Assembly (NCBI GenBank): GCA_033439265.1
Contig: JAVTVX010000015.1
Span: forward strand, 22,683,947 to 22,747,946
Direction of reading: 5' to 3'
From: Dillenia suffruticosa
Lineage: Eukaryota; Streptophyta; Magnoliopsida; Dilleniales; Dilleniaceae
Length of the DNA: 64,000 nt
Shown here: positions 34,865-47,961 of the stretch, in pieces
How the letters are laid out: each line of letters begins with the position of its first letter
Position numbering within the stretch: position 1 is the stretch's first letter
Notes under the pieces: model-generated
Seen by the model: the letters and a program-made list of their open reading frames with translations, nothing else
What the model was told of the DNA's origin: nothing
Database searches by the model: none
Program-made: the position numbers and the translations under genes

Positions 34865-35752
34865 ATGAGCATGAATACTTACAATAATCTCTCTTTGAAA
34901 ACCAAGACCATGGCATCGAAATCAATAATAGCAGATTTGAATAAAGATGATAAGTTTAATAGCGACAATTATGGCATTTGGTGTCATAAGATATGGTATA
35001 TGCTGGAAGAGCAAGATGCCTTAGAGGGTATCAACCATATCATGCAAGACCTTAGAATTGGAAACATTGCTCAACAGAGAAGAGATCAAGAAGCTTATCA
35101 GGCATAGAAGAAAAAAAATTCTACTGCACGTGGCATCCTGGTTAGTTCTGTAATTGATGATCTCATACATGAATGTGAGCAATTCCCTACTGCTCATGAC
35201 ATATGGGTGTACCTCAGAGAGAAGTATGGAGGTACTAGTGTGATCCGTCTGAGGCAGTTGACTATTAAGTTTGACACGTACAAAAAGAAGTCTGATCACA
35301 ATATCAAACTACACCTGAGAACTATGTCAAACATGATAAGGGAATTGAAGTCAGCAAGTCATGTTTTATCTGATGAGCAATAGGTTCAAGCTTTAATCCG
35401 ATCCCTTCCAGACCAGTGGGAGCACTTGAAGGTCAATCTAACTCACAATGATAACATTAAGACTTTCGCTAATGTTGTTCGCCATATAGAACTCGAAGAT
35501 AAGCAGTTTGATACTGCAAAATCAATTTCTAATGTCTTTATAGTAGAGTCAAGTTCCCAAAAAGTTTTAGGCTTTGAAAAGAAGGGGAACAAGAACAAGG
35601 GCAAGAAAGGGAAGGAAATTGTGGAAAGGTTTAAGAAGAACAATTCCAACCGCAACAACAAGCGCAAGTGGTTTTGGAAAAAGAAGGATAAAAGTAAACT
35701 GAAGTGCTACAATTGCGAAGCTCTTGGTTATTTCGCTCGAGAATGTCCCTAG
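34865..35752 (+). mobile_element. Copia-1 gag region
   Basis: The N-terminal part has the DNYGIWCHKIWYMLEEQDAL pattern typical of plant Copia gag (the W-containing start of the UBN2-type domain). The C-terminal part is Lys-rich and ends with a zinc knuckle CYNCEALGYFARECP at about 35703-35749. The region is open in pieces only. Gag would form the virus-like particle shell. Confidence 0.8.
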
Positions 35753-35837
35753 CCAAAAAAGGTAGCACCCCTGTAACGCTTCTCTAAATGTTATATATGT
35801 CTCTAGCACTGTTTTACTTTCTGAATCTTATCCTATG

Positions 35838-36946
35838 TGGATTATAGATTCAGGAGCAACAGATTATGTGACGAGAGATTGAGAAGCGTTTGTGGACTTT
35901 CGTCGAGTTCCTCTTAGTGCAAGATGGATATATGTAGGAAACAATACAAGACTAGAAATCGAAAGGATTGGCACTTGCAAACTGGAGTTACGAAGTGGCC
36001 AAACCCTAATTTTACATGATGTTCTCTTTGCACTGGAAATGCGACGAAATTTAGTGTCTGTTATTGTTCTTCTTAGACTAGACTATGATTTGAACTATAC
36101 TCGTAATAGGGTTTGTATTTATAATGGTGGTGTGTTTTATGGTACTGGACATTTGTTAAATGGATTTCTTACTTTGGATTGTAACAGACAAATGTTTAAC
36201 TATCATGCTGATCGTTATATTTCGTTAAATGTTTGTTCTTCTAGTAATGCTAATATAGATAACAAACTATGGCATGCTATACTTGGTCACATAGGGTAGG
36301 ACAGGATGAATCGACTTCTAAAAATAGGACTATTGGGTTCACTTATTAAAGTTGATTTACCGAATTGTGAATATTGTTTTGTCGGGAAGATGACTCAAAA
36401 ACCATTTGGAAAAGTCGTAAGGGCTAACTTCCATTACAATTGATTCACTCTGACATTTGTGGTCCAATGAATGTGAAGGATAACATGGAGTGTCATATTT
36501 CATTACTTTTATTGATGATTTCATGCGTTTTGGTCATGTTTATTTGATTACTCATAAATCTGAAATACTTGAGTGCTTTCGACGTTATATGAATGAAGTG
36601 GAGAATCAAATGGATAGAACGATTAAAGCCTTAAGGACAGATTGAGGGCGTGAATATCTATCGGATCAATTCAATGATCTGTGTAATGAAAAGGGAATAA
36701 TTAAACAATTGACTATTCCCCACACGGCTCAACAGAATGGTGTTGCTAAGAGGAGGAATAGGACGTTGTTGGAAATGATGAGATCTATGATGGCGCAGGC
36801 TAACTTGCCAATTTCCTTTTAGGGAGATGCATTGTTAACTACGACCTATATCTTGAATAGAATGCCTTCAAAAACAATACCCACAACACCGTATGAACTT
36901 TGGACTGGTATGGGGATTGGCAGCATATGTTCATGACCCTTCTAAT
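35838..36946 (+). mobile_element. Copia-1 protease and integrase N-terminal regions
   Basis: An aspartic-protease motif (IIDSGAT) sits near 35846. A GAG-pre-integrase-type segment (LWHAILGHIG) ends near 36297. Integrase-core words (GVAKRRNRTLLEMM; YILNRMPSKTIP) are at about 36735-36890. The region is cut by the Gypsy insertion at 36947. Confidence 0.8.
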
Positions 36947-39718
36947 TGTAACACCGACACTCGGTACTCGAACAAGTGTATTGGTTTTGAAATATTTATA
37001 TACATAGAGGAAAAAATTTTATTTATATTGATTTTTTATTTTAAAATCTTTAAATTGAATTTTTGGTATAAATTAAGTAATCGTGTTCGTAAATCGTAGT
37101 GGACCCATTATTTTTATGAAATTCACAAGCTAGCGAAAAGGTGGATGTGAATATATATATATATTCTTTAAAAAAAAACAAAAGAGAGAGAGGAAAGAGG
37201 AAATGTCGTGTTTCGGCTTGAAACGCGGCACTCCCCCTTGTCAGCCCTAATTTGTCTCTCTCTCTCTAACTCTTCGTCTCCCCTCTTCCCGCCTCTTCCT
37301 TTCCTGCGGTAGCGCCTCCCTCGCCTGAAGCCGCCACGCACCACCACTACCACCACCACCGTCTTCTTCTTCTCTCTCTCTCTCTATTTCCTTCTCTCGG
37401 TTTCTCTCTCACTCTCTCTCTCTCTCTCTCTCCCTTCACTGTTCGCAATCTCCCTCTTGATTGCACTCAGCCGCGAGCCATGAATCGTGCTCCCTCACCT
37501 CCTCCCGCGAGCGCTCCAGCTTGCAGCGCCTCCCTCCACTACAATGCGCGACTGCAACCCTTTCCGCCATGGCACAAGAGCGAGCGCACAGCCTTCGCCC
37601 GAGCGTGCCACAACGCGACTGACACGCCATAGCGCGACAGCGCTTGACAGAGCGCAACTGCGCGACCCTCCCTGCACGACCGCCAGCGTACCCCTGCACG
37701 AGCGCCAGCGTTCCCCTGCACGAGCTACCCTGTGCGAGCGCGCCCCCAGCATGACCTCCCTCGATCGAGCGTGCCTCAGCATGCGACTGCAATCTCTCGT
37801 GAGTGCGTACTCTAACCCACGAGCGCGAGCCCCTAGCCCGCCATCCCACCAGCCTGCGAGCCCACCAGTGGGCCAGCCCACCGGCCCGCGAGCCCACGAC
37901 GCACCACGAGCCTGTGAGGCCACAACCGGCTTTCTCCTTTGAGAGCCATCTGCCATCCTCACAGAAATCCTTCACTATAGGTAACGGCTATGTTAGATGT
38001 GGTCTAGTGTGTAGAAATTGATTTAGTCGCTAACGTGGTTTCAAAATTGAAAATATTACAGGTTTTAAACTAATTTGACGGGCGAACGAAAGCTAAGTTT
38101 GAGATTCGAGTAAACCTAGGTGAGGGAAATGAAATTATTTCCATACTTAAATTTAATTTTGTCGAATTTAGGTTTGAATTTAGCTTGATTTTGATTTGGT
38201 TATTTACTCGAAATTGATGACATTGGTGTATATTTATAAATTGAAGAATTTAGGGTTTGTACGAAATTAAGAAAAATGATAAACCCTGACAATAGTCAGA
38301 AATTTGATGAAAATCGTGATGATTTGATTAGGTTGGCTTTCTTGGTGATTTGATTGAGTGGAGCCTTATTCTACGTAATGTGGTTTTATTAGGGAGTGCG
38401 CTATCCTCCTCAAAACTGTGAGTGTGATTTATTTCAATACTTTTGTTTAATGTGTAAACCCTATTTTAAAATATTTGATAAATGAGTATGATTTGTAGCG
38501 TGGTTGAAATATTTTAACTGATTTTGAAATTGATTTTTGTGAACTGATGGAGTGTAAAAAAATGTTGTGTTGAAATATTGAAATTATACATCCATGTAGT
38601 TGAAATGTATAATGTGTCATTTTATACTATATGTTGCATTTGGTTTGTGAACCTGATTTCGGCACATTTTGATACGATTTTGGATTTGGCCTTGAGGGGT
38701 TTGGTATGTATTGTTCCGTAGCTATGAAGGACACCGTGAGAGATGCTTTGGTGGCGTCCGGATATGCCTAGGCCTGGGGTATCCACGAGTTGTCGTAATT
38801 TTTATTAACGGCATGGTACTAGCCAGGTTGAACCCGAAAGGGGGAGAATTTGGATACTCTCTCCAAGTCTAGCACCTGGACGAGATCCGTCGCCAAAGCC
38901 GGGGTAGAGAGTACTTTAAATAAATTTGCATATAACACCCCGGTGCGCCTGTCATAGGTTGCGATAGACCTCTGTCAGGATATTTTCGACTGGCAGTTTT
39001 ATAATTTTAGTGACAGTGCTTTGGATGCATATTTGACTTAAAAATACGTGCTAATGATATATTGTTGAAATAAAAAGTATTCTGTCTCCGAGTACTCCTC
39101 ATTTCCCTTCTTGTTTTAGAGATAGTATTTGACAAGGAGTATTGCTTTTAGGACGCTCAGTATCATTAGGAGATCTGGTTTGCACTTGATGAGTCATTAT
39201 ATATTTCTGCTACAAAATTTGTATTGGTAATGTATATGCATTCTGAGGTCTATATACGACCATTGTGTAATTCTGGGATGACCGTATAAATATGGATATT
39301 TAAATTGTGGAACTCTCATATCATTGCATAACATTGTATTGAGGCATTTCTTATTCGTTGTGTATGTACTTGGAAATGTGTTATGTCTTAAAAGTGTACT
39401 TTAGGATCGCTCGGTGCTACATTTAAATCATAGGAGGGGCGACTGGCGACTGTCCATGCCTTTGATGGGGGCACGGTAATAGAGGTCTGTAGTAGGTTGC
39501 TGGAAATTTGTATAGCCTTGTGTTATTTTGGTTGTTGGCTGTAGGATTGGTTGATTTTGTCATTTGTTTATTTTACAAGATGATTGTGATTTATATAGGA
39601 TTAATTGTACTTGGGAAACTTCCGAAATATGGGGAGATTCTTCCTGATTTTTTAAAAAATTACAGCTGGCATTCAGGAGAACGGGTGGCTGTTCACGATC
39701 CCGGTTCGGGGCGTGATA
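36947..39718 (+). repeat. Del element 5' LTR
   Basis: Starts TGTAACACCGAC. A CT-rich tract (about 37377-37432) precedes a GC-rich CGAGCG-type block (37440-37950), then an AT-rich remainder. Ends GGGGCGTGATA. No TATA box could be assigned with confidence. Confidence 0.9.
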
Positions 39719-40099
39719 GTTGGATTCGTATCAAGCCCGGTTGAGAGCTATGAAGGAAGAGAGTCTTGAAAACATTCCCGAGTATGTTTGTGTTTAAAGT
39801 CCTCAATGCATGAGAGTTTCATATAGTCGTGAAGTCCCAGTACATGGTCCTAGGTATATGAGTTCATCCATTTTAGGGGGTTAGATACAGTTGTGTCTAA
39901 CCTAACATGCTTTTTTTTTTATTCCATTATTTGTGAGGGTCGTCAAGATGTGACTAGTCCAAATTTCTTGAACCATGTCTATTCTTTGAACGATACCTAA
40001 TAAGGATCCTTCCCTTGCAGAAGTATGATGGCCCGACGGAGCACCTGTTTTGTCCCACCAGAGGAATGAGATAAGCCGGAAGATTGTTCCTCGACACGC

Positions 40100-41185
40100 G
40101 TGCCACCACCGGCACCTACTCAGCCAGCTGCTTTGGCTGAGACTACCGTACCGATACTCGACGCCTTTCAGCAGGTGTATGAGTGGTATGCTTTGCATGG
40201 GATCCAGATTCTACCCCTACCACCTTCTACAGCGGCGCTTGCGCCTATACCTGCAGCAGTGCCAATTCCTTCGGTACCGGTTCCATCGCCGGTGGCCGGT
40301 CCTTCTACTTTGTCTAAGCCGAGTGAGACCACATCGGCTGCTCTTAGACGGGTACATGAGTTGACTCAGTTGGGGTGCACTGATTTCACAGGACTTGGTG
40401 ATGCTACAGCAACCAAGCATTAAATCAACCGCACCCATAGGATTTTGACCGATCTGGGGATTAGAGAGGAGCTCTGCCTGAAAGTGGCACAACGACTATT
40501 AGAGGGAGAGGTCCTCTTATGGTGGTAGGCCCTCATTGATGAGGCGACAGAGCAACTACGGTGGGACGACTTCTTTTGGGAGTTTGACCGTCGATTCTTC
40601 CCACTCTACCAGTAGGATATGATGATGTCAGAGTTAGGATGGCTTACACAGGGGTCCAGATCTGTCTCAGAGTATAAGGCAGACATGCGGAGACTTGCCG
40701 CATTCGTATCGAATCTGGCCACACCTCAGTATTTCCGCTTCAAATTCGAGGACGATCTTAGCCTCAGCATAAAGAGGTATATGACTGTTATCCAACAGTT
40801 TACACTGGCCAAGGTGATAGACTCTGCTGACTGCGCGGAGGCTTTGGTCCGTGCAGAGGCTAGACAAAGAGAGTGCAAAGAGCAGAAAAGAGAGAAAGAG
40901 AAGTCTCATTTTGCGCAGAACTCCAAGAGGGGCAGGGGATCCAGTTCGCATAGAGGCAGATTAGGATCTGGATTTCCTGAGCTGGGACGAGGACAGTACT
41001 CCCAGGGGTTCAGACAGCCCACTTCGACTCACCCTGCACAGTGTACTACTCAGCAGCACCCTTATTACCACAGGTGCAATAGGTCCCATCAGATAGGAGC
41101 TTGTTTAGAGACGGTTACTTGCTTCCACTGTGGGAAGCCGGGGCATATCAGGAGTTCCTACCTTGAGTTAAGATGCGGAGGATAG
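40100..41185 (+). mobile_element. Del element gag region
   Basis: Starts with a Pro/Ala-rich segment, followed by a retrotransposon-gag domain (DFFWEFDRRFFP at about 40568; SVSEYKADMRRLAAF at about 40665). A basic linker and the zinc knuckle CFHCGKPGHI (near 41121) follow. Read in pieces. Confidence 0.8.
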
Positions 41186-41565
41186 AGTTCACAGAGCAGT
41201 ACTAGTACTCCTTATATGGGAGAACAGGGGCAGCCTGCTCGGCCAGCATCTTCTACTCCTAGGGTGACCATCGAGAGTAACACAGTGTAAACCCAAGCAC
41301 GACAGCAGTCTAGGGCTCAGGCCCAGGTTTATGCCATGATGCAGGAGGATGCCCAGACGAACCCCGACATTATCATGGGTACTTCTCCTTCTGATCCTAT
41401 AGAATAGGATCTCTATTCATATTTCCACTTCTTTTGGAGATGTCAGCATTGTATCATGATAGTCGTATAGGTATTTTATGTTATGTACCCTTTTGTGAAA
41501 TGATGCTACTCTAACATCTTTGTACATTGAAGTTGTAAAAGCCTTAGAGGCTCAACTATTTTGAC

Positions 41566-41583
41566 ATATATATATATATATAT
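41566..41583. repeat. (TA)n microsatellite in the Del element
   Basis: Short alternating TA run between the gag and protease regions. Confidence 0.8.
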
Positions 41584-41599
41584 CAAGTTTGAAATTATT

Positions 41600-42250
41600 T
41601 TAAGTCTATGTGCATTTTGTTCAATGATAAGTACTCTACCTATTTTCGGAATAGATGCTCGTATCCTTATTGACATGGGGTCTAACTATTCGTATGTGAG
41701 TGATCAATTCTTCTGACATTCTGACAGGCTGCTCTCACCTTTGGACGAGGAGATATTTGTCATCACTCCTCTGGGTGAGCAGATTGTGCGTGACACAGTG
41801 TATAGCGAATGTGAGATCAAAGTTGGGGATACAGTGCTGAAGGCAGATCTAATCCCTCTCGCCATGACTGATTTTAATACCATCTTGGGGATGGATTGGC
41901 TACATATGCATCGGGCTTCAGTTGACTGCTTTAAGAAGCAGGTGGAGTTTCGAAAATCCGATCAGCCAGTGTTGATTTTTGAGAGCGAGAGGCGAGTTTT
42001 ACCCCGCTGTGTCATTTTAGTTTTGGAGGCCAAACCCATGATTCACCGTGGGTGTGCGGCTTACCTGGCTCACATCATAAACACCACTACTCAGGGACTG
42101 AGACTGAGGATGTTCCAGTGGTACAGGACTTTCTTGATGTTTTCCCCGAGGAGCTACCCAGATTACCACCGGTTCGGAAGTTTGACTTTGAGATCGATTT
42201 AGCTCCGGGGACTACCCCTATCTCTATGCCGCCATACAAGATGGCGCTGG
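41600..42250 (+). mobile_element. Del element protease region and linker to reverse transcriptase
   Basis: The MDWLHMHRASVDCFKKQVEF segment (from about 41890) is typical of the C-terminal part of the Gypsy pepsin-like protease (usual form GMDWL..h.a.idC..k.v.f). It is followed by PVVQDFLDVFPEELP and the PP.R.FDFEIDLAPGT..IS linker that precedes plant Gypsy reverse transcriptase. Confidence 0.8.
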
Positions 42251-42285
42251 CTGAGCTGAGGGAGCTCAAGGTCCAGCTGTAGGAG

Positions 42286-43290
42286 TTGTTGGATAAAGGG
42301 TTCATCCGTCCTAACACGTCACCTTGGGGTGCTCTAGTATTGTTTGTAAAGAAGAAGGACGGCTCACTGAGATTGTGTGTGGATTACAAGCAGCTTAATC
42401 AGGTGACAATGAAGAACAGATATCCACTGCCTCGTATAGATGATTTGTTTGATCAATTGCAAGGTGCCCGAGTTTTCTCGAAGATTGAACTTCAATCGGG
42501 ATATCATCAGTTTTGGATAAGGAGTCAAGATGTACCAAAGATAGCTTTCGGCACTCGATACGGACACTACGAATTTCTAGTCATGCCGTTTGGACTAACT
42601 AATGTCCCCGCTGCATTCATGGATTTGATGAATAGAGTCTTTCACGACTATCTGGATCAGTTTGTCATAGTCTTCATAGACGATATACTAGTGTATTCGC
42701 GGAGTGACTAGGATCATGTTTAGCATCTTCACACCATTTTACAGATCCTCCGCAATGAGCAGCTGTATGCCAAATTCACATAATGTTAATTTTGGCTAAG
42801 ACAGGTTGGATTTTTAGGGCATGTCGTTTCTGCAGAAAGGATTTTTGTTGATCCGCAGAAGGTCGATGCCATTATGAGATGGGAGCAGCCACAGACAGTG
42901 ACTGAGATCAGGAGTTTTCTTGATTTGGCCGAGAATTATCACAGATTTGTTGAGGGGTTTTCCCGAATAGCTGCTCCATTGTGTAGATTGATACAAAAAG
43001 GTGTCAAGTTTGTATATGATAACTATTGTGAGGCGAGTTTTCAGGAGTTCAAACAACGGTTGACTATAGCTCTGATTTTAGCACTTCCCACCAGCAGTTG
43101 GGAGTACACAGTATACAGTGATGCTAGCCGACAGAGGTTGGGTTGTGTTTTGATGCAAATAGTCGGATGATCGCCTACGCCTCTAGACAGTTGAAGAAAC
43201 ATGAGGTGAATTATCCGACACACGATTTGGAGCTTGCGGCCATAGTCTTTGCATTGAAGATATGGCACCATTAATTGTACGGGGTGACTT
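42286..43290 (+). mobile_element. Del element reverse transcriptase and RNase H region
   Basis: Reverse transcriptase motifs are [17 protein letters not shown] (about 42349), [12 protein letters not shown] (about 42475) and the catalytic [10 protein letters not shown] (about 42673). The RNase H start [18 protein letters not shown] is at about 43105-43160. Confidence 0.85.
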
Positions 43291-43709
43291 ACCGGGTGTT
43301 TACTGATCATAAAAGTCTGAAATATTTATTCACCCAGCGAGAACTTAACCTGAGACAGAAGAGATGATTGGAACTCCTCAAAGTATATGATTTTGTCATT
43401 GATTATCATCCGGGCAAAGATAATGTGGTTGATGATGCCTTGAGCCGGAAATCAGCTTTATCGTCTCAGGAGAACAATACGGCATACCTCACTTGTTTGA
43501 TGGGACTCTGGGATTTGAGAGTCAGATTGGCTAGTGATGATCAGGGCACTCTGCTAACCAGGTTTGAGGTCAGGCCGACGCTGTTGGACCGTATTAGGGA
43601 GCTTTAGGGTACTGATACCGAGCTCCAGGCTCTTACTGAGAGAGCCCACAAAGGTGATATAGATGATTTCAGAGTTCGTAGTGATGGACTTCTGACTAAT
43701 CGAGATAGA

Positions 43710-44550
43710 TTGGCTATACCTGCCGATGAGGATCTCTACAGGTCCATATTAGAGGAGGCACACTCCTCGGCCTATGCCTTGCACCCGGGTAGTATAAAGA
43801 TGTATCAAACTATTCGGAGCAGCTACTGGTGGCCAGGTATGAAGAGGGACATTGCGGAGTTTGTAACTAGATGTTTAGTCTGTCAGCAGGTGAAGGCTGA
43901 GTATCAGAGGCTAGCGGGTTTACTACAGCCTCTTCCCATTCCTGTATAGAAGTGGGAACATGTGACTATGAACTTTGTTATGGGATTGCCGCGGACTCAG
44001 ACCAGATATGATGCCATTTGGGTGGTAGTCGATCGACTCACCAAGTCCGCCCATTTCATCCCGATGCGCAACGACTTTCCAGTGGCGACATTGGCACGTC
44101 TGTATATTGACAGACTGCATGGGGTTCCTGTATCCATAGTTTCGGATAAAGATCCGAGATTCACTTCTCGATTTTGGCCCTAGCTATAAGCAGCTTTGTG
44201 TACACGGCTCAGCTTTAGTACAACATATCACCCACAGACAGATGGTTAGTGAGAGAGTACCATTCAAACGCTCGAGCATTTGCTTCGGGCTTGTATTATG
44301 GATTTTTGGGGTAATTGGGATAGGCATTTACCGCTGGTGGAGTTTGCATATAATAATAGTTATCAGGCCAGCATTAGCATGCCACCCTATGAAGCACTTT
44401 ACGGCAAAAAGTGTCGCACCCCATTGTGTTGGGATGAGGTAAGCGAAAGGTGCCTTACCAATGTTGAGTTAGTTGAGGAAACTAAGGAAAAGGTCAAGGT
44501 GGTCCGCGAGAGGTTGAAAGCTGCCCAAAACAGACAGAGGGCATAAGTGG
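43710..44550 (+). mobile_element. Del element integrase region
   Basis: The zinc-binding HHCC module is visible as HPGSIKMYQTIRSSYWWPGM and CLVCQQVKAEYQ (about 43780-43905). The catalytic core has [16 protein letters not shown] (about 44020) and [14 protein letters not shown] (about 44138). The PPYEALYGKKCRTPLCWDEV segment follows at about 44380. Confidence 0.85.
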
Positions 44551-44848
44551 ATCGGAGACGCCGGGCTTTAGAGTTTGAGGTGGGTGATATGATATTTTTG
44601 AGGATTTCTTCCTTAAAGGGACTCATTCAATATCGGCAGCGGGCCAAGTTGAGCTCCAGGTACATTGGCCTGGAAGCGTGGCATATAGACTAGAGCTGCC
44701 AAACGAGTTATCTCGAATCCATGATGTCTTCCATGTATCAGTGTTGAGAAAGTACATCCCAGATCCTTCACGTATTTTGGAGCCTCCACCAATAGAGGTA
44801 CAAGAGGACTTGAGTCTACCTGTTTAGCCCAGCAGATCCGGCAGCTAC

Positions 44849-44964
44849 GGAACAAGGAGGTATCTCTTGTCCGAGTACTATGGCGTAACGATCAGGTCGA
44901 AGAAGAGACCTGGGAGCCCGATGAGGATATGAGGAGACAGTATCTCTATTTATTTTCTGTATAG
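44849..44964 (+). mobile_element. Del element C-terminal chromodomain segment
   Basis: Encodes VRVLWRNDQVEEETWEPDED and then MRRQYLYLF, the characteristic end of plant chromoviral integrases (usual form VLW..h.VEEATWE.E..MR..YP.LF). Chromodomains of this group guide integration into heterochromatin. Confidence 0.8.
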
Positions 44965-45017
44965 TTTAACTTTCTTTTCGTTTTGAAGACGAAACTTGTT
45001 TTTAGGGAGTTAAAAAA

Positions 45018-47961
45018 TATAATACCGACACTCGGTGCCTGAACAAGTATATTGGTTTTGAAATATTTATATACATAAAATAAAAATTTTTATTTATATT
45101 GATTTTTGATTTTGGCGTTTTTAAATTGAATTTTTGGTATAAATTAAGTTGTCATGTTCGTAAATTGTAGTAGACCCATTATTTTTATGAAATTCGCAAA
45201 CTAGCGAAAAGGTGGATATGAATATATATATATATATATATATATTCTTTTAAAAAAAAAAAGAGAAGAGAGAAAGGAAGGAGGAAACGCCGAGTTTCGG
45301 CCCGAAATGCGGCATTCCCCTTTGTCAGATTAGGGCTATCTCTCTCTCCGACTCTTCGTCTCCCCTCTCCCCCGCCTCTTCCTCTCCCGCGGTAGCGCCT
45401 CCCTCGCCCGAAGCCGCCGCGCACCACCACCACTACACCATCATCTTCTTCTTCTCTCTTTCTCTATTTCCTTCTCTCGGTTTCTCTCTCACTCTCTCTC
45501 TCCCTTCACTGTTCGCGATCTTTCTCGCGATCTCCCTCTCGATCGCACTCTGGCGCGAGCCGTGAATCGCGTGCCCTCACCTCCTCCCATGAGCGTGCCA
45601 GCCTGCAGTGCCTCCCTCCGCCACAACGTTCGACTGTAGCGCCTTCCGCCACGGCGCGAGTGTAAGCGCACGGCCTTCTCCCAAGTGCGCCATAGCGCGA
45701 CTGAGCGCTCGATAGAGCACGATTGCGCGACCCTCCCTGTACGAGCGCAAGCGTGCCCTTGCAAGAGCACCAGCGTGGCCCTGCACGAGCGCCAGCGTGC
45801 CCCTGCACGAGCTACCCTATGTGAACGTGCCCCCTAGCACGACCTCACTCGTGCGAGCGTGCCTCAACGTGTGACTGTAGTCTCTCTCGAGTGCGCACTC
45901 CAACCCACGAGCCCTCCAACTCGCGAGCGCGAGCCCCTAGCCCAGGAGCGCACCGGCTTGCAAGCCCGCCATCCTACCAGCCCGCGAACCCACCGGCGAG
46001 CCAGCCCGCCAGCCCACCAGCACGCGAGCCTACCTGCGGGCCAGCCCGCCAGCCTATCAACCCGCAAGCCTGCGAGCCCATAACTGACTTTCTCCTTTGA
46101 GAGCCATCTGCCATCCTTGAAGAAATCCTTTACTGCAGGTGACGGTTGTGTTAGATATGGTCTAGTGTTTAGAAATTGATTTAGTCGCTAACGTATTTTC
46201 AAAATTGAAAATATTACAGGTTTTAAATTTATCTGACGGGCGAATGAAAGCTAGATTTGAGATTCAAGTAAACCTAGGTGAGGGAAATGAAATTATTTCC
46301 ATACTTAAATTTAATTTTGTCGAATTTAGGTTTGAATTTAGTTTGATTTTGATTTGGTTATTTACTTATAAATGGAACGAAATTGATGACATTGGTGTAT
46401 ATTTATAAATTAAAGAATTTAGGGTTTGTACGAAATTAAGGAAAATGATAAACCCTGACAATAGTCAGAAATTTGATGAAAATCGTGATAATTTGATTAG
46501 GTTAGCTTTCTTGGTGATTTGATTGAGACAAGCCTTGTTCTACGTATTGTGGTTTTATTGGGGAATGTGCTATCCTCCCCAAAACTGTGAGTGAGACTTA
46601 TTTCAATACTTTTGTTTAATGTGTAAACCCTATTTTAAAATATTTGATAAATGAGCATGATTTGTAGCGTGCTTGAAATGTTTGAACCGATGGAGTGTCC
46701 AAAAAAGCTGTATTGAAATATTGAAATTATGCGTCCATGTGGTTGAAATGTATAATGTGTCATTTTATGTTATATGTTGCATTTGGTTTGTGACCCTGAT
46801 TTCGGTAGATTTTGATACGATTTTGGATTTAGCCTTGAGGGCTTTGGTATGTATTGTTCTGTAGCTACGAACGACACCGTGAGAGACGGTCTGGTGGCAT
46901 TCGGATATGCTTAGGCCTGGGGTATCCCAAAAGTTGTCGTAATTTTTATTAACGACACGGTAGTAGCCAGATTGAACCCGAATGGGGCAGGATTTGGATA
47001 CTCTCTCCAAATCTAGCACCTGGACGAGGTCCATCTCCAACGTCAGGGTAGAGACCACTATAAATAAATTTGCATATAACACCCCCGGTACCCCTATCAT
47101 AGGTCGCGGTAAACCTCTGCCAGGACATTTTCAACTGGCAGCTCTGTGATTTTAGTGACAGTGCTTTGGATGCATATTTGACTTGAAAATGCGTGCTAAT
47201 GATATATTGTTGAAATGAAAAGCATGATGATTTGAAATATGATTTATATACTTATGTTTTGACACTCCAATTTCACACTTCATATTAGACGATTGTATTG
47301 ACCCACTCACTCACTGAGTATTCTTTTCCTTCTTGTTTCAGAGATAGAATTTGACAAGAAGCATTGCTTTTAGGACACTCAGTATAATTGGGAGATCTGG
47401 TTTGGACTTGAGGAGTCATTATATATTTCTGCTGCAAAATTTGTATTGGTAATTTATATGCATTCTGAGGTCTATAGACGACCATTGTGTAATTCTGGGA
47501 TGACTATATAAATATAGACATTTAAATTGTGGAACTCTCATGTCATTGCATAACATTGCATTGAGACATTTCTTATTCGTTGTGTATGTATTTGAGAATG
47601 TGTTATGTCTTAGAAGTGTATTCTATGATCGCTCGGTGTCACCTCTAAATCACAAGAGGGGCGACTGGCGACTTGCAACTGTCTATGCCTTTGACGGGGG
47701 CATGGCAGTAAAGGCCTGTGGCTAGGTTGCTGGAAATTTGTAGTCTTGCGTTATTCTGGATGTTGGCTATAGGATTAGTTGATTTTGGAGCTGTTGGGAT
47801 GGCCATTTGTTTATTTTACAAGATGGTTATGATTTATACAAGATTAATTGTACTTAGGAGACCTCCGAAATATGGGGAGATTCTGTCTTATTTTTTGTAA
47901 AAATACAGCCGGCATTGAGGATAACGGGCGGTTGTTCACGATCCTAGTTTGAGGCGTGACA
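45018..47961 (+). repeat. Del element 3' LTR
   Basis: Aligns with 36947-39718 from the first bases to the terminal GCGTGACA. A (TA)n tract lies near 45222-45244 and the GC-rich block at 45530-46090. Confidence 0.9.

Larger units (their letters stand above)
36947..47961 (+). mobile_element. Tekay/Del-type Gypsy (chromovirus) element, 11.0 kb, nested in Copia-1 (fossil)
   Basis: Flanked by a perfect 5-bp target duplication, ctaat at 36942-36946 and 47962-47966. The LTRs are unusually long: 2772 bp (36947-39718) and 2944 bp (45018-47961). The internal order gag, protease, reverse transcriptase, RNase H, integrase, chromodomain is the Gypsy order and the C-terminal chromodomain marks a chromovirus; long LTRs fit the Del/Tekay clade. 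LTRs differ by roughly 10% by eye in sampled stretches, so it is several million years old. Structurally complete in outline but broken in many places. Confidence 0.93.

Noticed and set aside
37436-37975. Overlapping long open frames (up to 179 codons) on both strands
   Set aside because: They lie in the GC-rich block of the Del LTR, where stop codons are rare on all frames; they are Arg/Ala-rich with no domain. The same applies to 16074-16627, 27571-27822 and 45489-46100.
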